Below the pieces are notes generated by a model, which was given only the letters and a program-made list of their open reading frames with translations, ran no database searches and was not told the origin of the DNA. Made by a program: the position numbers and the translations under genes. Positions 1 through 11,064 of a stretch of DNA of 64,000 nt are shown piece after piece; position 1 is the stretch's first letter, and each line of letters opens with the position of its first letter. Source of the DNA: Eustoma russellianum (Eukaryota > Streptophyta > Magnoliopsida > Gentianales > Gentianaceae); contig AP025062.1 of assembly GCA_036186865.1 (NCBI GenBank), positions 13,206,940 to 13,270,939 on the forward strand, in the 5' to 3' direction.

Positions 1-1481
1 GGGTCAAGCATGATCAGCACACTAGATCTATGGGTCTCAGATATTTGTAGGCCTAGTACAAGTGGGAGATTGTTAGTGTATGTGCCCTAGGCCGTGACTT
101 GGATATTTATGTTATACATTTATTATTAATAAAAGAGGTTTTATTATCATTATTTTTGGTTAGTATGTTACACAATTTTGATATATGTCCCTGATTCATT
201 ATTGTTATAGAGATAAAATAATTTATAATTAGTATGAGTATTGATTTGATAATCATGAGATGATTATGTGTATGATGATACAAATCAATCTCATAGATAC
301 TTGTTAGAGAACAGTGTATTGGATAGACCCATCGTGAGATTACTACATGGATTAGCGTCATAAGTAAATCTCATGATAGTCATGTTTTAATCATTAGACT
401 TGAGATTGTCATAGTTTCCAACATAAAGACTATTATATTTTTATATGATCTAACATTATCCGTAACTGTATAATAATAAAGGTCATGATTGAATATGATA
501 GAAATTATGTAGAGGATATTGAACAATCAAGATAGAATTTGTCCCTCTCTTTTGAGAGATATATCTTTGGGCCTCTCGATTAGTGAGACTGTGAAATGCA
601 TGGTCGTGCTCAGATGAATTGATAGTGTGATCAATATCATTTGTTTTATCAGTCCACTTAGAGATCGAGTAATCATATGTTTGAACAATATAAGTATGAC
701 GCTAACCATGACTTATGTTCAAACTAGATATCGCGTGACAAAGGGATTAATACATGTGCTATTATTAGGCTAGTTGGACTGTACTCGTATTAATTGGGTA
801 GTCGTAATGCCTTGCTAGAGGCCAATTATGACTTGTTGGTTTAATAGAGATTTAACTGACTGCCAATTAATATGGGCCTATCGGGTCACACACCAGAATG
901 TGTATGGGCTGATATTAATGATATTAATAATATTAATATTAGATATTAATTATTATTATTATTATTATTATTATTTTTGTTTTTATATATATATATATTT
1001 ATATCATCGGATAATAACAATAGAATCCATATCTGATATGGATTTTGATTGGTTTTATCTAATCCTAACAAAAATCCATATTTGATACGGATTATGATCG
1101 GCATTAACCAATCCGATTTGGAATCGGATTTTGATATCTATATATATGTATATATCCTGATGTGTCTTGTACACTACAGAATACAGAATAAACAAAACCC
1201 TAGAATCATTTTTGAGAAAAGCCGAGTTCTTCAACCGCGCCGTTTCAAGAGCTAGCACTCCAGGCGGAAGCATTCGTGTGGATACTGACAGAGGGTGATC
1301 GTACCATCGCACCTCCTACGTTCGCACGTTCTACGTCTGCAGATTTCGAATCTATAGAGGTATGGTTTTTGATTTCTTCCATCGAATTAAACGAACAACA
1401 TGGATCCTTGGTAGGAAATCAGAGATCAAGTTTTGTTTTTCCGCTGCGCGTTTTGCAGTGATCTCGTTGGATTTCCTAACA
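1..1481 (+). mobile_element. LTR retrotransposon, 3' end only (PPT plus 3' LTR)
   Basis: Bases 1-70 look like the last internal bases of an LTR element and end in a purine-rich AAGTGGGAGAT tract at 60-70. The LTR starts immediately after it. The body of the element lies left of the window, so the lineage cannot be proven; the TGTTAG start and the PPT style are common in plant copia elements. The five bases after the LTR (1482-1486, ATGAA) should be its target-site duplication, which can only be confirmed with upstream sequence. Confidence 0.75.
71..1481 (+). repeat. 3' LTR, 1411 bp
   Basis: The repeat begins TGTTAG and ends CTAACA, a perfect 6-bp terminal inverted repeat. It directly follows a polypurine tract. 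It holds an ATT/TAT microsatellite at about 940-1000 and a TATATATA stretch near 1138-1155 that may be the core promoter. There is no second copy in the window, so the boundaries rest on the PPT and the inverted termini. Confidence 0.75.
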
Positions 1482-2995
1482 ATGAATGGTGCAACACTAT
1501 TCATCTTCACCTATTTGGTGCAACATTTGGTGCATGGTTGGAGGGGTTTTTGTACACAAAATGGGTGTTTTGGTGCATGGTTGGAGATGGCCTAACGAGT
1601 TTTTCTCTCTCACTGGTCTTTTAGTTTTTTTCCTCACTTTACACGCCAGCCTTCCTCCCACTTTACACGATTTCACTGTCTTCCCCCAGCTGTTCCTCTT
1701 CTTATTTTTTTTACGTCTCACAAGACAGCCACTGATGATGTCAGATTTATCACCAAGTAATAAGTATGATGTTGGGGTCACGCCGTCAATTCTCCGTCAG
1801 TTGTTTGTAGTGGGCTGTTGGCCGACCTGCACAAATGAACAAGGTCAGAGGACCCGGGATCTATGGCCCCGGGTATCCTCCGACGCTCAAGTCAGTTGAG
1901 GCCATTTATGGAGAGGTTTATATACTGATTATAGTTTTTATGTGGAAGGTTTTCTGGTAAACCTGACTGTTTTCACCGTGGAGAAGATGAGTCACAGTTG
2001 TAATTTGTGAATTTTCACTTCTCCTTCTCTCTCCTGTTTTCTGCCTTTTATATGGTTGCCTGGGCCAATGCATGGACAGAGTCCAGAAATCGTGACATGC
2101 AGGTAGGTCGCTTTTGATGACTTTTACTCCTGCATGCTCGCCAAGTGGCACTGTGCTGAGCTGAGTAAGCTGGCTTGAGACACCTGGCTAGGAGTTTCAC
2201 CTGGTAGAATTACCCAGGGTAAACTTCTAGAGCCGAGGCTAAGCCTTCCACAAGTAACCAGAAGTGTCCGTGATGGCCTGAGCCGTGGGGTCGGCTTGCT
2301 GAGGTGCAAGTGGCCGACTTCAGAGAGCATAGGTCGGCCTATCATGATGACCAGTTATCACAAGCATGGCCTGCGACTGTCGGCCTCGGTGAAGCCGAGG
2401 CCGAGATGTGGCCTTAGGGCCGAGGTGCCCTTGTGTCCATTTGACCGAGGTGCGCTGTGGCCGAGATTACCCAGTCAAGTAGCTGAGTCTGAGTTACGTT
2501 GACCGTTTAACCTACCGTTGAATGTTGTCCTTTCTGAGCAGGTTAGATTTCGGCCTATCAGCCATTGTATTGTTTGTCATTTCGTACCAGTTTTTCAAGT
2601 GAGTTGTCATTATTTTTTTACGTCTCGCAAGGTTGGTTTTATCTCTGTTTACGCGCCAGCGCCCCCATATTTTTCAATCACTTCCTCTTTTTCAATCTTT
2701 TTTTCCTTTGGCCTACTCTCTTCGTATGTTTCTTCTTCTCTTCCTCTGGTACTATCGATGTCAGTTGTATTGATGTCCTCTGGTGCTGCAACCTACAATT
2801 TTTTCTTCTTCTTCTCCATCCTTCTCTTCCTTTCAGGTCATTCGTTGAAGATGACTTTACCTTAGGAATATAGTGACTGTTGAGCAAAATCAGTCGATGA
2901 CTATTTTTTATTTTTGCATGTCCTCTTCTTGTGTGTCTTTCATCAACAATTGCTACAAAGAGGAGAAGAAGTTTTTAAAGGATATAGTATCTGTT
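1482..2995. other. Unassigned intergenic stretch, possible old insertion
   Basis: No credible gene is seen. A pyrimidine-rich block (1600-1720) is followed by a GC-rich block (1790-2500) with repeated GCCGAG-type words that resembles decayed gypsy LTR sequence, though I cannot assign it. An imperfect 22-23 bp direct repeat, a T-run followed by ACGTCTC, sits at 1702-1724 and 2610-2631 and flanks an 885-bp segment. The last 100 bases (2900-2995) continue on the far side of copia element A at 9213. Confidence 0.4.
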
Positions 2996-3000
2996 AAAAC

Positions 3001-3781
3001 TGTTAGTAACTGTAATCATAAAAGTGTACAGTGTGCGTTTGTGTAAACTGACGAAATGCAAGCAAAACCGAGGCGAGTCGTAGGACTCTGTCCTTAAGAC
3101 GATTTGCTCCGGTACGAAGTGCCCAACCGAACACAGCAAACGTCTCCCAGGATACAATGGGTACAGTTCATACGAAACGGCACAGTAACGTAAAGAACTC
3201 GGCGAACCTGTAAGATGCTCTGATTTCTCGAACGCAATGAATGCAAGAAAACGTTTTATGAAAAACAGAAGTAGAAGAAGAAGAAGCTGCGTATGCCTTT
3301 AGATTTTCGAAATCTCTATCTAAAACGTTTCAACATGAAAGGAATTTATAGAGAGGAAGAAGTTACTGGAAGTTATCAGATGATTGGATGCGTACCGTTA
3401 GATCAATCAGTTTTGATCTGTACCGTTAGATTGGAAGAAACCGCCCCACTACTGCAATAACCACCGAGTAGTTATTGGTAGTGGAAGAAACCGCCCCACT
3501 ACTGCAATAACCACCGAGTAGTTATTGGTAGTGGAAGAAACCGCCAAATAACTTCCAATGTTACTCCAACTTTGAGCGTTAATTTTTCATTCACCCGGTA
3601 TCAGAATCGAGTGATTCAACAACCTAAATTCATCTACGCGTTACATAGATAATTTAGGAATTTTTAGTTTTTGTTTTTGATTAACGAATACTAATCGTAA
3701 TTAAGCCCAAAGTATGGTGTTTGACAAAATCCACTTGCCATCCAAAATTTTCCGACTCCCACAACTAACTTTTCTCCAACA
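3001..3781 (-). repeat. 3' LTR of copia A
   Basis: This is the left copy; the element runs right to left. It contains a 50-bp unit present twice in tandem (about 3433-3540) that includes an inverted CAATAAC/GTTATTG pair. A TATAAAT box reads on the minus strand at 3344-3350. The putative self-priming motif (AAATCGTCTTAAGGA on the minus strand) lies at about 3091-3105. The adjacent polypurine tract, CATGTGGGGGAT on the minus strand, is at 3782-3793. Confidence 0.95.
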
Positions 3782-3793
3782 ATCCCCCACATG

Positions 3794-4327
3794 AATGGAA
3801 ATTAATGCAAATGTGAATGCAGACTCTATCGAGAAATCAGATAAGGATATGTTGCCTCAGAAGAGGTAGCTTCTGGCTTTGAACCTTTCTTAGTGATGTA
3901 CCATCGGATCCACTCGGCTGGGTAGTGAACTAATGTCTTGAACTATCAGCCTTTAGTGTGAACCTAGACAATGATACTCACACAACATTTCCTCTAACAC
4001 CCCTTTTTGGTTCTCATGGTTGTGTTCATTTTGGCCATGAACAACCTGGTTTCAGAAAGTGTATTAGAGAATTCTTGCCTCTCAGAATTCTCATAGAAGC
4101 GGCCCCACTTCACACTTACATAGGTGATTCCTATCAAGAGTATTCTGCCATACCCCACTTAATTTATTAAGATATAGGACATCATTAAAAGCATCAGCTT
4201 ACCCTCATTTCTCTGCAGACAGCACTTTTATTTAACGAAATGAGTAAGTGCCAACTGAATCCTCATAACTTAGTTTTCCCATTGAACCAAGATTCTGGGA
4301 TCTCCAGTCAACAAGGTTGGGTTACCG
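3794..4327 (-). other. Conserved 3' non-coding region of copia A
   Basis: About 530 bp lie between the pol stop codon and the polypurine tract. There is no sense-strand gene. The sequence is strongly conserved with the matching parts of copia C (42621-43157) and even decayed copia B (50966-51505), including the block just after the stop codon. This suggests a structural or packaging role of the RNA rather than a protein. Confidence 0.7.
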
Positions 4328-7300
4328 TTACAAAGATTCATGCTTTGTAGGCTTAAGTCCCATTCCGTTCGTCAACTTTGACATTTGATCTCTAGGCAAA
4401 GCTTTTGTAAGCGGATCCGCAAGATTCTCCTTTGATTTTATGTAATCAATGGAAATCACGCCATTAGAGATCAACTGCTTAATGGTATTATGTCTCCGAC
4501 GTATGTGTCGTGACTTACCATTATAGATGCTGCTTTGAGCTCGTCCTATAGCTGACTGACTGTCACAGTGTATGCTAATAGGAGCGATTGGCTTAGGCCA
4601 GCATGGAATGTCTTCTAGGAAATTTCGAAGCCATTCAGCTTCTTCCCCAGCTTTATCGAGTGCTATAAACTCAGCTTCCATAGTTGACCGAGCTATGCAT
4701 GTCTGCTTTGTAGACTTCCATGACACAGCACCACCACCTACAGTGAATAAGTATCCACTGGTGGATTTAGAATCCTTACAATCTGATATCCAGTTTGCGT
4801 CGCAATATCCTTCCAATACTGCTGGATATCTTGTGTACTGTAATCCAAGGTTCATTGTGTATTTCAGATATCTCATCACTCTATTTAGAGCTTTCCAATG
4901 TTCGTCGCTTGGATTACTGGTGAACCTACTCAATTTGTTTACTGAACATGCCAAGTCAGGTCTTGTACAGTTTGTTATGTACATCAGACTCCCAATGACT
5001 TGTGAATACTTTAATTGAGCTACAGGTTCACCTCGGTTCTTCCTCAAGTGTATACTTAAGTCCAGTGGGGTCTTTACAGGTTTTACATCAAGCATATTGA
5101 ATCGTTTAAGAACAGACTCAATATAGTGACTTTGAGACATGACCAATCCTTCAGCTACCCTAGAAATTTTAATTCCTAGAATAACATTGGCAACCCCCAT
5201 GTCTTTCATGTCAAAATTTCTTGTTAACATCTTCTTGGTATTCAAGATGATGTCGTGTGTATTACCCATGATTAGCATATCATCTACATAGAGACATACT
5301 ATCACATAGGCGTTTGGTGTGTTTTTGATGTAAACACACTTGTCACATTCATTGATCCTGAAACCGTTTGACATCATGGCTTGATCAAACTTCAAATGCC
5401 ACTGTTTTGGTGCTTGTTTAAGTCCGTACAAAGACTTAACAAGTCTACAAACTTTCTTTTCTTGTCCTGGGACAGTAAACCCTTCAGGCTGTTCCATATA
5501 AATCTCTTCTTCCAGCTCGCCATTCAAGAAGGCAGTCTTTACATCCATTTGATGGATCTCTAGGTCGTAGACTGCAGCAATAGCAACTAGCATTCTTATG
5601 GAAGTAATCCTAGTTACTGGTGAATAGGTGTCAAAGAAGTCAAAACCTTCCTTTTGTCGATAGCCCTTAGCTACCAACCGGGCCTTGTACTTATCAATGG
5701 ATCCATCCTCTTTGAGTTTTTTCTTAAAAATCCACTTGCATCCAAGTGGTTTACTCCCTTGAGGAAGATCTACCAGCTCCCACGTGTGATTTTGAAGAAT
5801 TGATTCTATCTCACTGTTTACTGCCTCCTTCCAGAAGGGAGCTTCTGGAGTTGACATCGCCTCTGAAAACGTTCTTGGATCGTTTTCTACCAAGTATGTT
5901 AGAAAATCTGGTCCATAGGATGTAGGTATTCTAGTTCGTTTGCTTTGACGCAGTTCCTCACTTTCTTGAGGAGTCGTCTCACGCACTCGCTTACTAGTAC
6001 TTGCTTATTTGCTGTTTTCGTCTTTCTTTGGAAAGACATTTTCAAAGAACACTGCATTTCTTGATTCCATGACAACATTCTCATGTATGTCAGGAATGTC
6101 GGACTTGTGCACCAAGAATCGATATGCACTACTGTTAGTTGCATATCCTATGAATATGCAATCAATTGTTTTAGGCCCAATTTTAACTTGTCTTGGTTTG
6201 GGTACTGCAACCTTTGCCAGACACCCCCACACTTTCAAGTATTTGTAACTAGGCTTATGACCTTTCCAAAGCTCGTATGGGGTCTCATCCATCTTCTTTG
6301 GTGGTATTCTATTTAAAATGACGTTGGCGGAGAGAATTGCTTCCCCCCACAAGTTCTGCGGTAAGCCCGAACTTATCAACATAGCATTCATCATCTCTTT
6401 CAGAGTACGGTTTTTGCGTTCAGCAATACCATTCGATTGAGGTGAATATGGTGCAGTCGTTTGATGAATAATGTCATGTTCTGAACAGAATTCATTGAAC
6501 GGTGCATCATATTCGCCACCTCTATCACTACGAATTGACTTAATTCGTTTGCTAAGTTGATTCTCAACTTCATTTTTATAATCTTTAAAAGCATCTAAGG
6601 CCTCATCTTTGCTACTTAGCAAATAAACATAACAGTATCGAGTGCAATCGTCAATAAAAGTCACAAAGTACTTTTTACCGCTTCTTGTTTGCACAAACTT
6701 TAAATCACAAACATCTGTGTGAATTAAATCTAACACTTCAGTGTTTCTTTTGATTGAAGGAAATGGTAACTTAGCCATTTTTGCTTCAACACAAACTTGG
6801 CACTTTTCATTATTGAAACTTAGTTTGGGTAATAAGTCGAGATTAATCATTCTTTGTAATGACTTATAATTAACATGACCCAAACGTAAATGCCATAAAC
6901 ATGAAGACTCAAGCATGTAAGCGGAAGTAGAAGCAGTCTTATTAGCCTCATCGGGCGTAGTCTTCGTTGGTACAATAGTTATAACACTAAGTTTAAACAT
7001 ATTGTCCATCAGGTACCCCTTCCCTAGAAATACACCATTCTTAGTCAGAATACATTTGTTACAATCAAATACTAGCCTAAACCCATGCCTGACTAGTAAA
7101 GCACCAGAGACTAAGTTCTTGCGAATGTCGGGAACATGCAGCACATCCTGCAACGTCAATTCTTTCCCGGGGGTCATCTTCAGAATCACTTTGCCCGAAC
7201 CTTCAATCTTCGAGCTATCTTTGTTTCCCATGTACAGCCTTTCATTGTCTTTCGCAGGAGAATATTCCTTGAACATTCCCCTGTTTGCACAAACGTGTCT

Positions 7301-8308
7301 AGTGGCGCCAGTGTCCACCCACCACTGGCTAGGATTACCTACAGCATTACATTCAGAAACAACAGCACACAAGTCCAAATCATCCATTGCACTTACAAGG
7401 TTGGCTTTGGCTTTCTCTTGCCTTTTCTTGGGCTTCCTGCAGTCAACACTACGATGCCCTTGAATTCCACAATTGTAACATTTACCAGTGAACTTTTTGG
7501 CAAACTCTTTGCCTTTGTTGTTCACACCCAACTTGCCTTTCTTTTTCTTCGTCGCCTCTGCGACATGGGCCTTTGCCTGACCAGAAAATTGAGCAAACTT
7601 CTTCTCAGATCTGCGATTGTCTTCTTCAATACGCAATCGAACAATCAGATCTTCCAAGGACATCTCCTTTCGCTTATGTTTGAGATAGCTCCTGAATTCC
7701 CTCCACGAAAGAGGTAGCTTCTCAATCACAGCAGCAACAAGGAAAGATTCACTAAGGGACATACCCTCTTCTTCCATTTCAGCCACTAACATCTGAAGTT
7801 CCTCAATCTGAGAAACAACAGTTTTAGAATCAGTCATCTTAAAATCAAGAAATTTACCAATGATAAATTTCTTCGCACCAGCATCCTCTGTCCTGTATTT
7901 TTTGTCTAAAGCCTGCCATAAAGATTTTGCAGTCTTAAAGGTACTATACAGTCCATACAGAGTATTATCAAGACAACTTAAAATGTGACTCAAACAGACA
8001 TAATCACTATATTTCCATGCTTCAGCCATCAAGCTATTCTGCATATTCACGTTTTGATCCTCGACTGGTATCACCACTGGAGGATCCTCGGTCAGCATTT
8101 TGGCCAGCCCCAGAGTTGTCAAAAAGAACAGCATCTTTTGTTGCCATCGTTTGAAGTAACTGCCTCCAAACTTCTCCGGTTTCTCAACCTGTCCAACAAC
8201 CGGAACAGGAGTAGGAATGGCAGCAGGTGCAACTGGAACAGCATTGTTCACTTCCTCGGACGGACCAAGGTGCACGCCATTGAAGGAGTTCGAACTTTTG
8301 TTCTCCAT
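4328..8308 (-). pseudogene. Copia A gag-pol polyprotein, one nonsense codon
   Basis: The reading frame of 1327 codons encodes gag, aspartic protease, integrase, reverse transcriptase and RNase H in copia order. I start it at the methionine at 8308 (MENKSSNS), which matches the start of the intact homologue in copia C; an upstream in-frame ATG at 8365 lies in the leader. Visible motifs are a CX2CX4HX4C zinc knuckle (CYNCGIQGHRSVDC), a DTGA protease site, LWHLRLGH of the pre-integrase domain, SDRGGEYD in the integrase core, YVDDMLIMG in the RT and the EGYCDANW/STMEAEFIA RNase H motifs. One in-frame TAA (6005-6007) falls in the linker between integrase and RT. Without it the frame would be continuous to 4328. 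It is probably a point mutation from a GAA or CAA codon, since homologues carry E or Q there. It would leave a truncated gag-protease-integrase product. Confidence 0.95.
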
Positions 8309-8410
8309 TTCAGATTCTGTAAACGCAATACAGAAACAAACACGAAACCGATTAGTTTCGTACAATAGAAACTGCGATCACAAACTGAAACAGATTACAG
8401 TATATAAAGC

Positions 8411-8426
8411 CAAATCGTCTTAAGAA
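8411..8426 (-). promoter_or_regulatory. Putative self-priming primer-binding site, copia A
   Basis: On the minus strand the bases directly after the 5' LTR read TTCTTAAGACGATTTG. No TGGTATCAGAGC-type initiator-tRNA site is present. The sequence is complementary to CAAATCGTCTTAAGGA inside the element's own LTR (plus-strand 8517-8532), with 14 consecutive pairs, then one G-T wobble and one A-T pair abutting the LTR edge. Confidence 0.6.
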
Positions 8427-9207
8427 TGTTAGTAACTGTAATCATAAAAGTGTGCAGTGTGCGTTTGTGTAAACTGACGAAATGCAAGCAAAACCGAGGC
8501 GAGTCGTAGGACTCTGTCCTTAAGACGATTTGCTCCGGTACGAAGTGCCCAACCGAACACAGCAAACGTCTCCCAGGATACAACGGGTACAGTTCATACG
8601 AAACGGCACAGTAACGTAAAGAACTCGGCGAACCTGTAAGATGCTCTGATTTCTCGAACGCAATGAATGCAAGAAAACGTTTTATGAAAAACAGAAGTAG
8701 AAGAAGAAGAAGCTGCGTACGCCTTTAGATTTTCGAAATCTCTATCTAAAACGTTTCAACATGAAAGGAATTTATAGAGAGGAAGAAGTTACTGGAAGTT
8801 ATCAGATGATTGGATGCGTACCGTTAGATCAATCAGTTTTGATCTGTACCGTTAGATTGGAAGAAACCGCCCCACTACTGCAATAACCACCGAGTAGTTA
8901 TTGGTAGTGGAAGAAACCGCCCCACTACTGCAATAACCACCGAGTAGTTATTGGTAGTGGAAGAAACCGTCAAATAACTTCCAATGTTACTCCAACTTTG
9001 AGCGTTAATTTTTCATTCACCCGGTATCAGAATCGAGTGATTCAACAACCTAAATTCATCTACGCGTTACATAGATAATTTAGGAATTTTTAGTTTTCGT
9101 TTTTGATTAACGAATACTAATCGTAATTAAGCCCAAAGTATGGTGTTTGACAAAATCCACTTGCCATCCAAAATTTTCCGACTCCCACAACTAACTTTTC
9201 TCCAACA
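8427..9207 (-). repeat. 5' LTR of copia A
   Basis: This is the right copy, 781 bp, with the TATAAAT box on the minus strand at 8770-8776. A transcript starting about 30 bp further would carry the self-priming motif (8517-8531) roughly 210 nt from its 5' end. TSD AAAAC follows at 9208-9212. Confidence 0.95.
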
Positions 9208-9212
9208 AAAAC

Positions 9213-9725
9213 ACATATCGTCCTCCTATGTTGTTTGTCAATTTTTACTACAGATGTGCTATGAAAGTCTCGATTGGAGAGATTGTGAAGAAGAAGATGA
9301 TAATCGAAGGCTTCCGGAGCTGAGAAAATGCTCCTCTTCATACAGATTTTTTCAAATCAGTCATTGGTTGCTGCTGATGCTGTTCTACATCTCATAATTC
9401 TAGGTGTTACAACTCCTATTCACTACCTTATATATTTGTGTGACTCATCCCTATCTGTTCTTGGGTAGGTTTGAAACCGATGATGGTGTTCAGTAATGAC
9501 TATTAGTTATTTGATGAAATACCTGTGTGGGAATAAATCTACCCACTAATCTTAAAGTGCATGCAATATGAACCTATATATGGGAGGGGTAATAATAAAA
9601 AGAAAAATTACCTTTCTCTTCATTGTTGTTCTGCTCCTCTGTAATTTCTCAATTCTCAAACAGGCAGCATAACTTAGCAATCAGGGAGGTATGTTGATTA
9701 TGCTACTCAAGTTGCCCCTTGAATG
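9213..9725. other. Unassigned stretch
   Basis: About 510 bp between copia A and the solo LTR. The short open stretch at 9250-9397 on the plus strand is acidic and matches no family I recognise. It may be old intron or UTR sequence; copia A inserted between it and 2900-2995. GAATG at 9721-9725 is the target-site duplication of the next element. Confidence 0.4.
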
Positions 9726-11059
9726 TGTTGGAGAATTAAAAGGTTTGGGCTTTGGCCCATTAAGGAAGGTTGCAAAACTTGGTTTAGCAACATACTTTGA
9801 GCTTAATTATGATTAGTTTCCGATAATGAAAATCGAAAACTAATGGGTCCTTAATTATCTACGTAACGAGTAGTTAATTTTAGGCTTTGGAATCACTCAA
9901 TTACGATACTGGGTGAATGAGAAATTAATACTCAAAGTGGATGGAAAACATGGTTAATGGGTGATGTGTCCTATTCTTAGGAGGCCACATCACCCTTATG
10001 GAGGAATACCACATTGGACATTTGGATATATTTAGCCACCTTATAAACGGCTAGAATGGACACTTTAGATGTGCCCTTGGGGCATGAGAAGTTTTTGACC
10101 AAAGGGAAGACCTAGAAAGCGGCACACGCGCGCGCCACCGCCGTCGCCCGTCCGGCCGGCTCGGCTCGGCTCGTGGCTCATGTGCACGTGTGCACGGCCG
10201 GTTCCTATCTTTTTGGAGAAAATTTATTTGGGCTTTTGGATTAATTATTTTTTGTAAATAGTTAAAGGCTTCGGGCCTAGCTGCGCAACGGCCCAAATGA
10301 TCTACTGTGTGCGCGGTCTGGTCCAGTACTCCTATGTGCGCGGTCCATTAACGGATAACGCTTTCTGAACGCGTTTCAGTTTAAACAGGTGTTCGGTTGT
10401 TCGGTTACGGTTTAAATCGAACGGTTAATTTTTAAATGGTCTCCTCCGGTGTGCGATAAGATCAAACGGTTTTGATCTAACGGTGACGGAAAAGGTAGCT
10501 TTGATCCAACGGATAAAATTCAAACTGACCTAACCGCCCAACCGAATGTGGTTTTCATCTAACGCTCCAGGTTTAATCCTGTGAATCGGTTTTCCATCTA
10601 ACAGTTGTAATTTAAATCTCTCAAAACCGCCAGGAAGTTTTCATCCGACGGCTCTGGCTCATCTACGGTTTTGATCCGACGGTCACAGTTCCATCTGCGT
10701 AACCGATTCTCCAACCGATTCCCCTATATAAACAGGGCAAGGGGTGCGTTCTACAAACACACTCGCTCTAAGCATTCGTAGCATACTGCATTAGTAGCTT
10801 TATACTTTCTGCATAACGTCCAAGAGAAGTCAGGACACTCAAAGGTTCGCTGTAGTTCAAGTTCAGCAGTGCCGCTCAACTGAACAGGTACCCGTTGTAT
10901 CCTGGGAGACGGTTGCTAACGCCGGTTAGACACAGTATGCCGGAGCAATACGTCTTAAGGACAGAGTCCTCGACTCGCTCCGGGTTTGGTTTATTTTACT
11001 GTTTCCATACGCACACACCGAACGACTGCGTCTTAGTATAGGATTGATTGTTTCTAACG
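9726..11059 (+). mobile_element. Solo LTR, copia B lineage, 1334 bp
   Basis: A single LTR begins TGTTGGAG and ends CTAACG (the expected final A has become G). It is flanked by the perfect duplication GAATG at 9721-9725 and 11060-11064. Long stretches match the LTRs of copia B, including the TATATAAA box at 10725-10732, the GTATCCTGGGAGACG block near 10898 and AATACGTCTTAAGG near 10947. No internal region is present, so it is the product of LTR-LTR recombination. It is about 600 bp longer than the copia B LTRs because it keeps the U3 part that resembles the LTR of copia C. Confidence 0.93.
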
Positions 11060-11064
11060 GAATG

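Larger units (their letters stand above)
3001..9207 (-). mobile_element. Copia element A, complete, nearly intact
   Basis: A full-length Ty1/copia retrotransposon on the minus strand. Both LTRs are 781 bp (3001-3781 and 8427-9207), with TGTT...AACA termini. The flanking 5-bp target-site duplication AAAAC is perfect (2996-3000 and 9208-9212). By eye the LTRs differ at five positions, all transitions (about 0.6%), so the insertion is young. The gag-pol reading frame is open except for one nonsense codon. Its coding part is closely related to copia C at 38637, but the outer LTR halves differ markedly. Confidence 0.97.

Noticed and set aside
2989..3160. Small open frames on the LTRs (MYPGRRLLCSVGHF and similar), repeated in every LTR
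   Set aside because: They lie in the conserved R/U5 leader around the GTATCCTGGGAGACG block and overlap the putative self-priming motif. Conservation is better explained at the RNA level.
3433..3540. CRISPR-like direct repeats
   Set aside because: There are only two tandem 50-bp units in an LTR of a plant retrotransposon; no spacers or cas genes are present.
10051..10296. 81-codon frame in the GC-rich part of the solo LTR
   Set aside because: It lies within the U3 of an LTR over a (CG)n/(CCG)n simple tract that also varies between the copia C LTRs.
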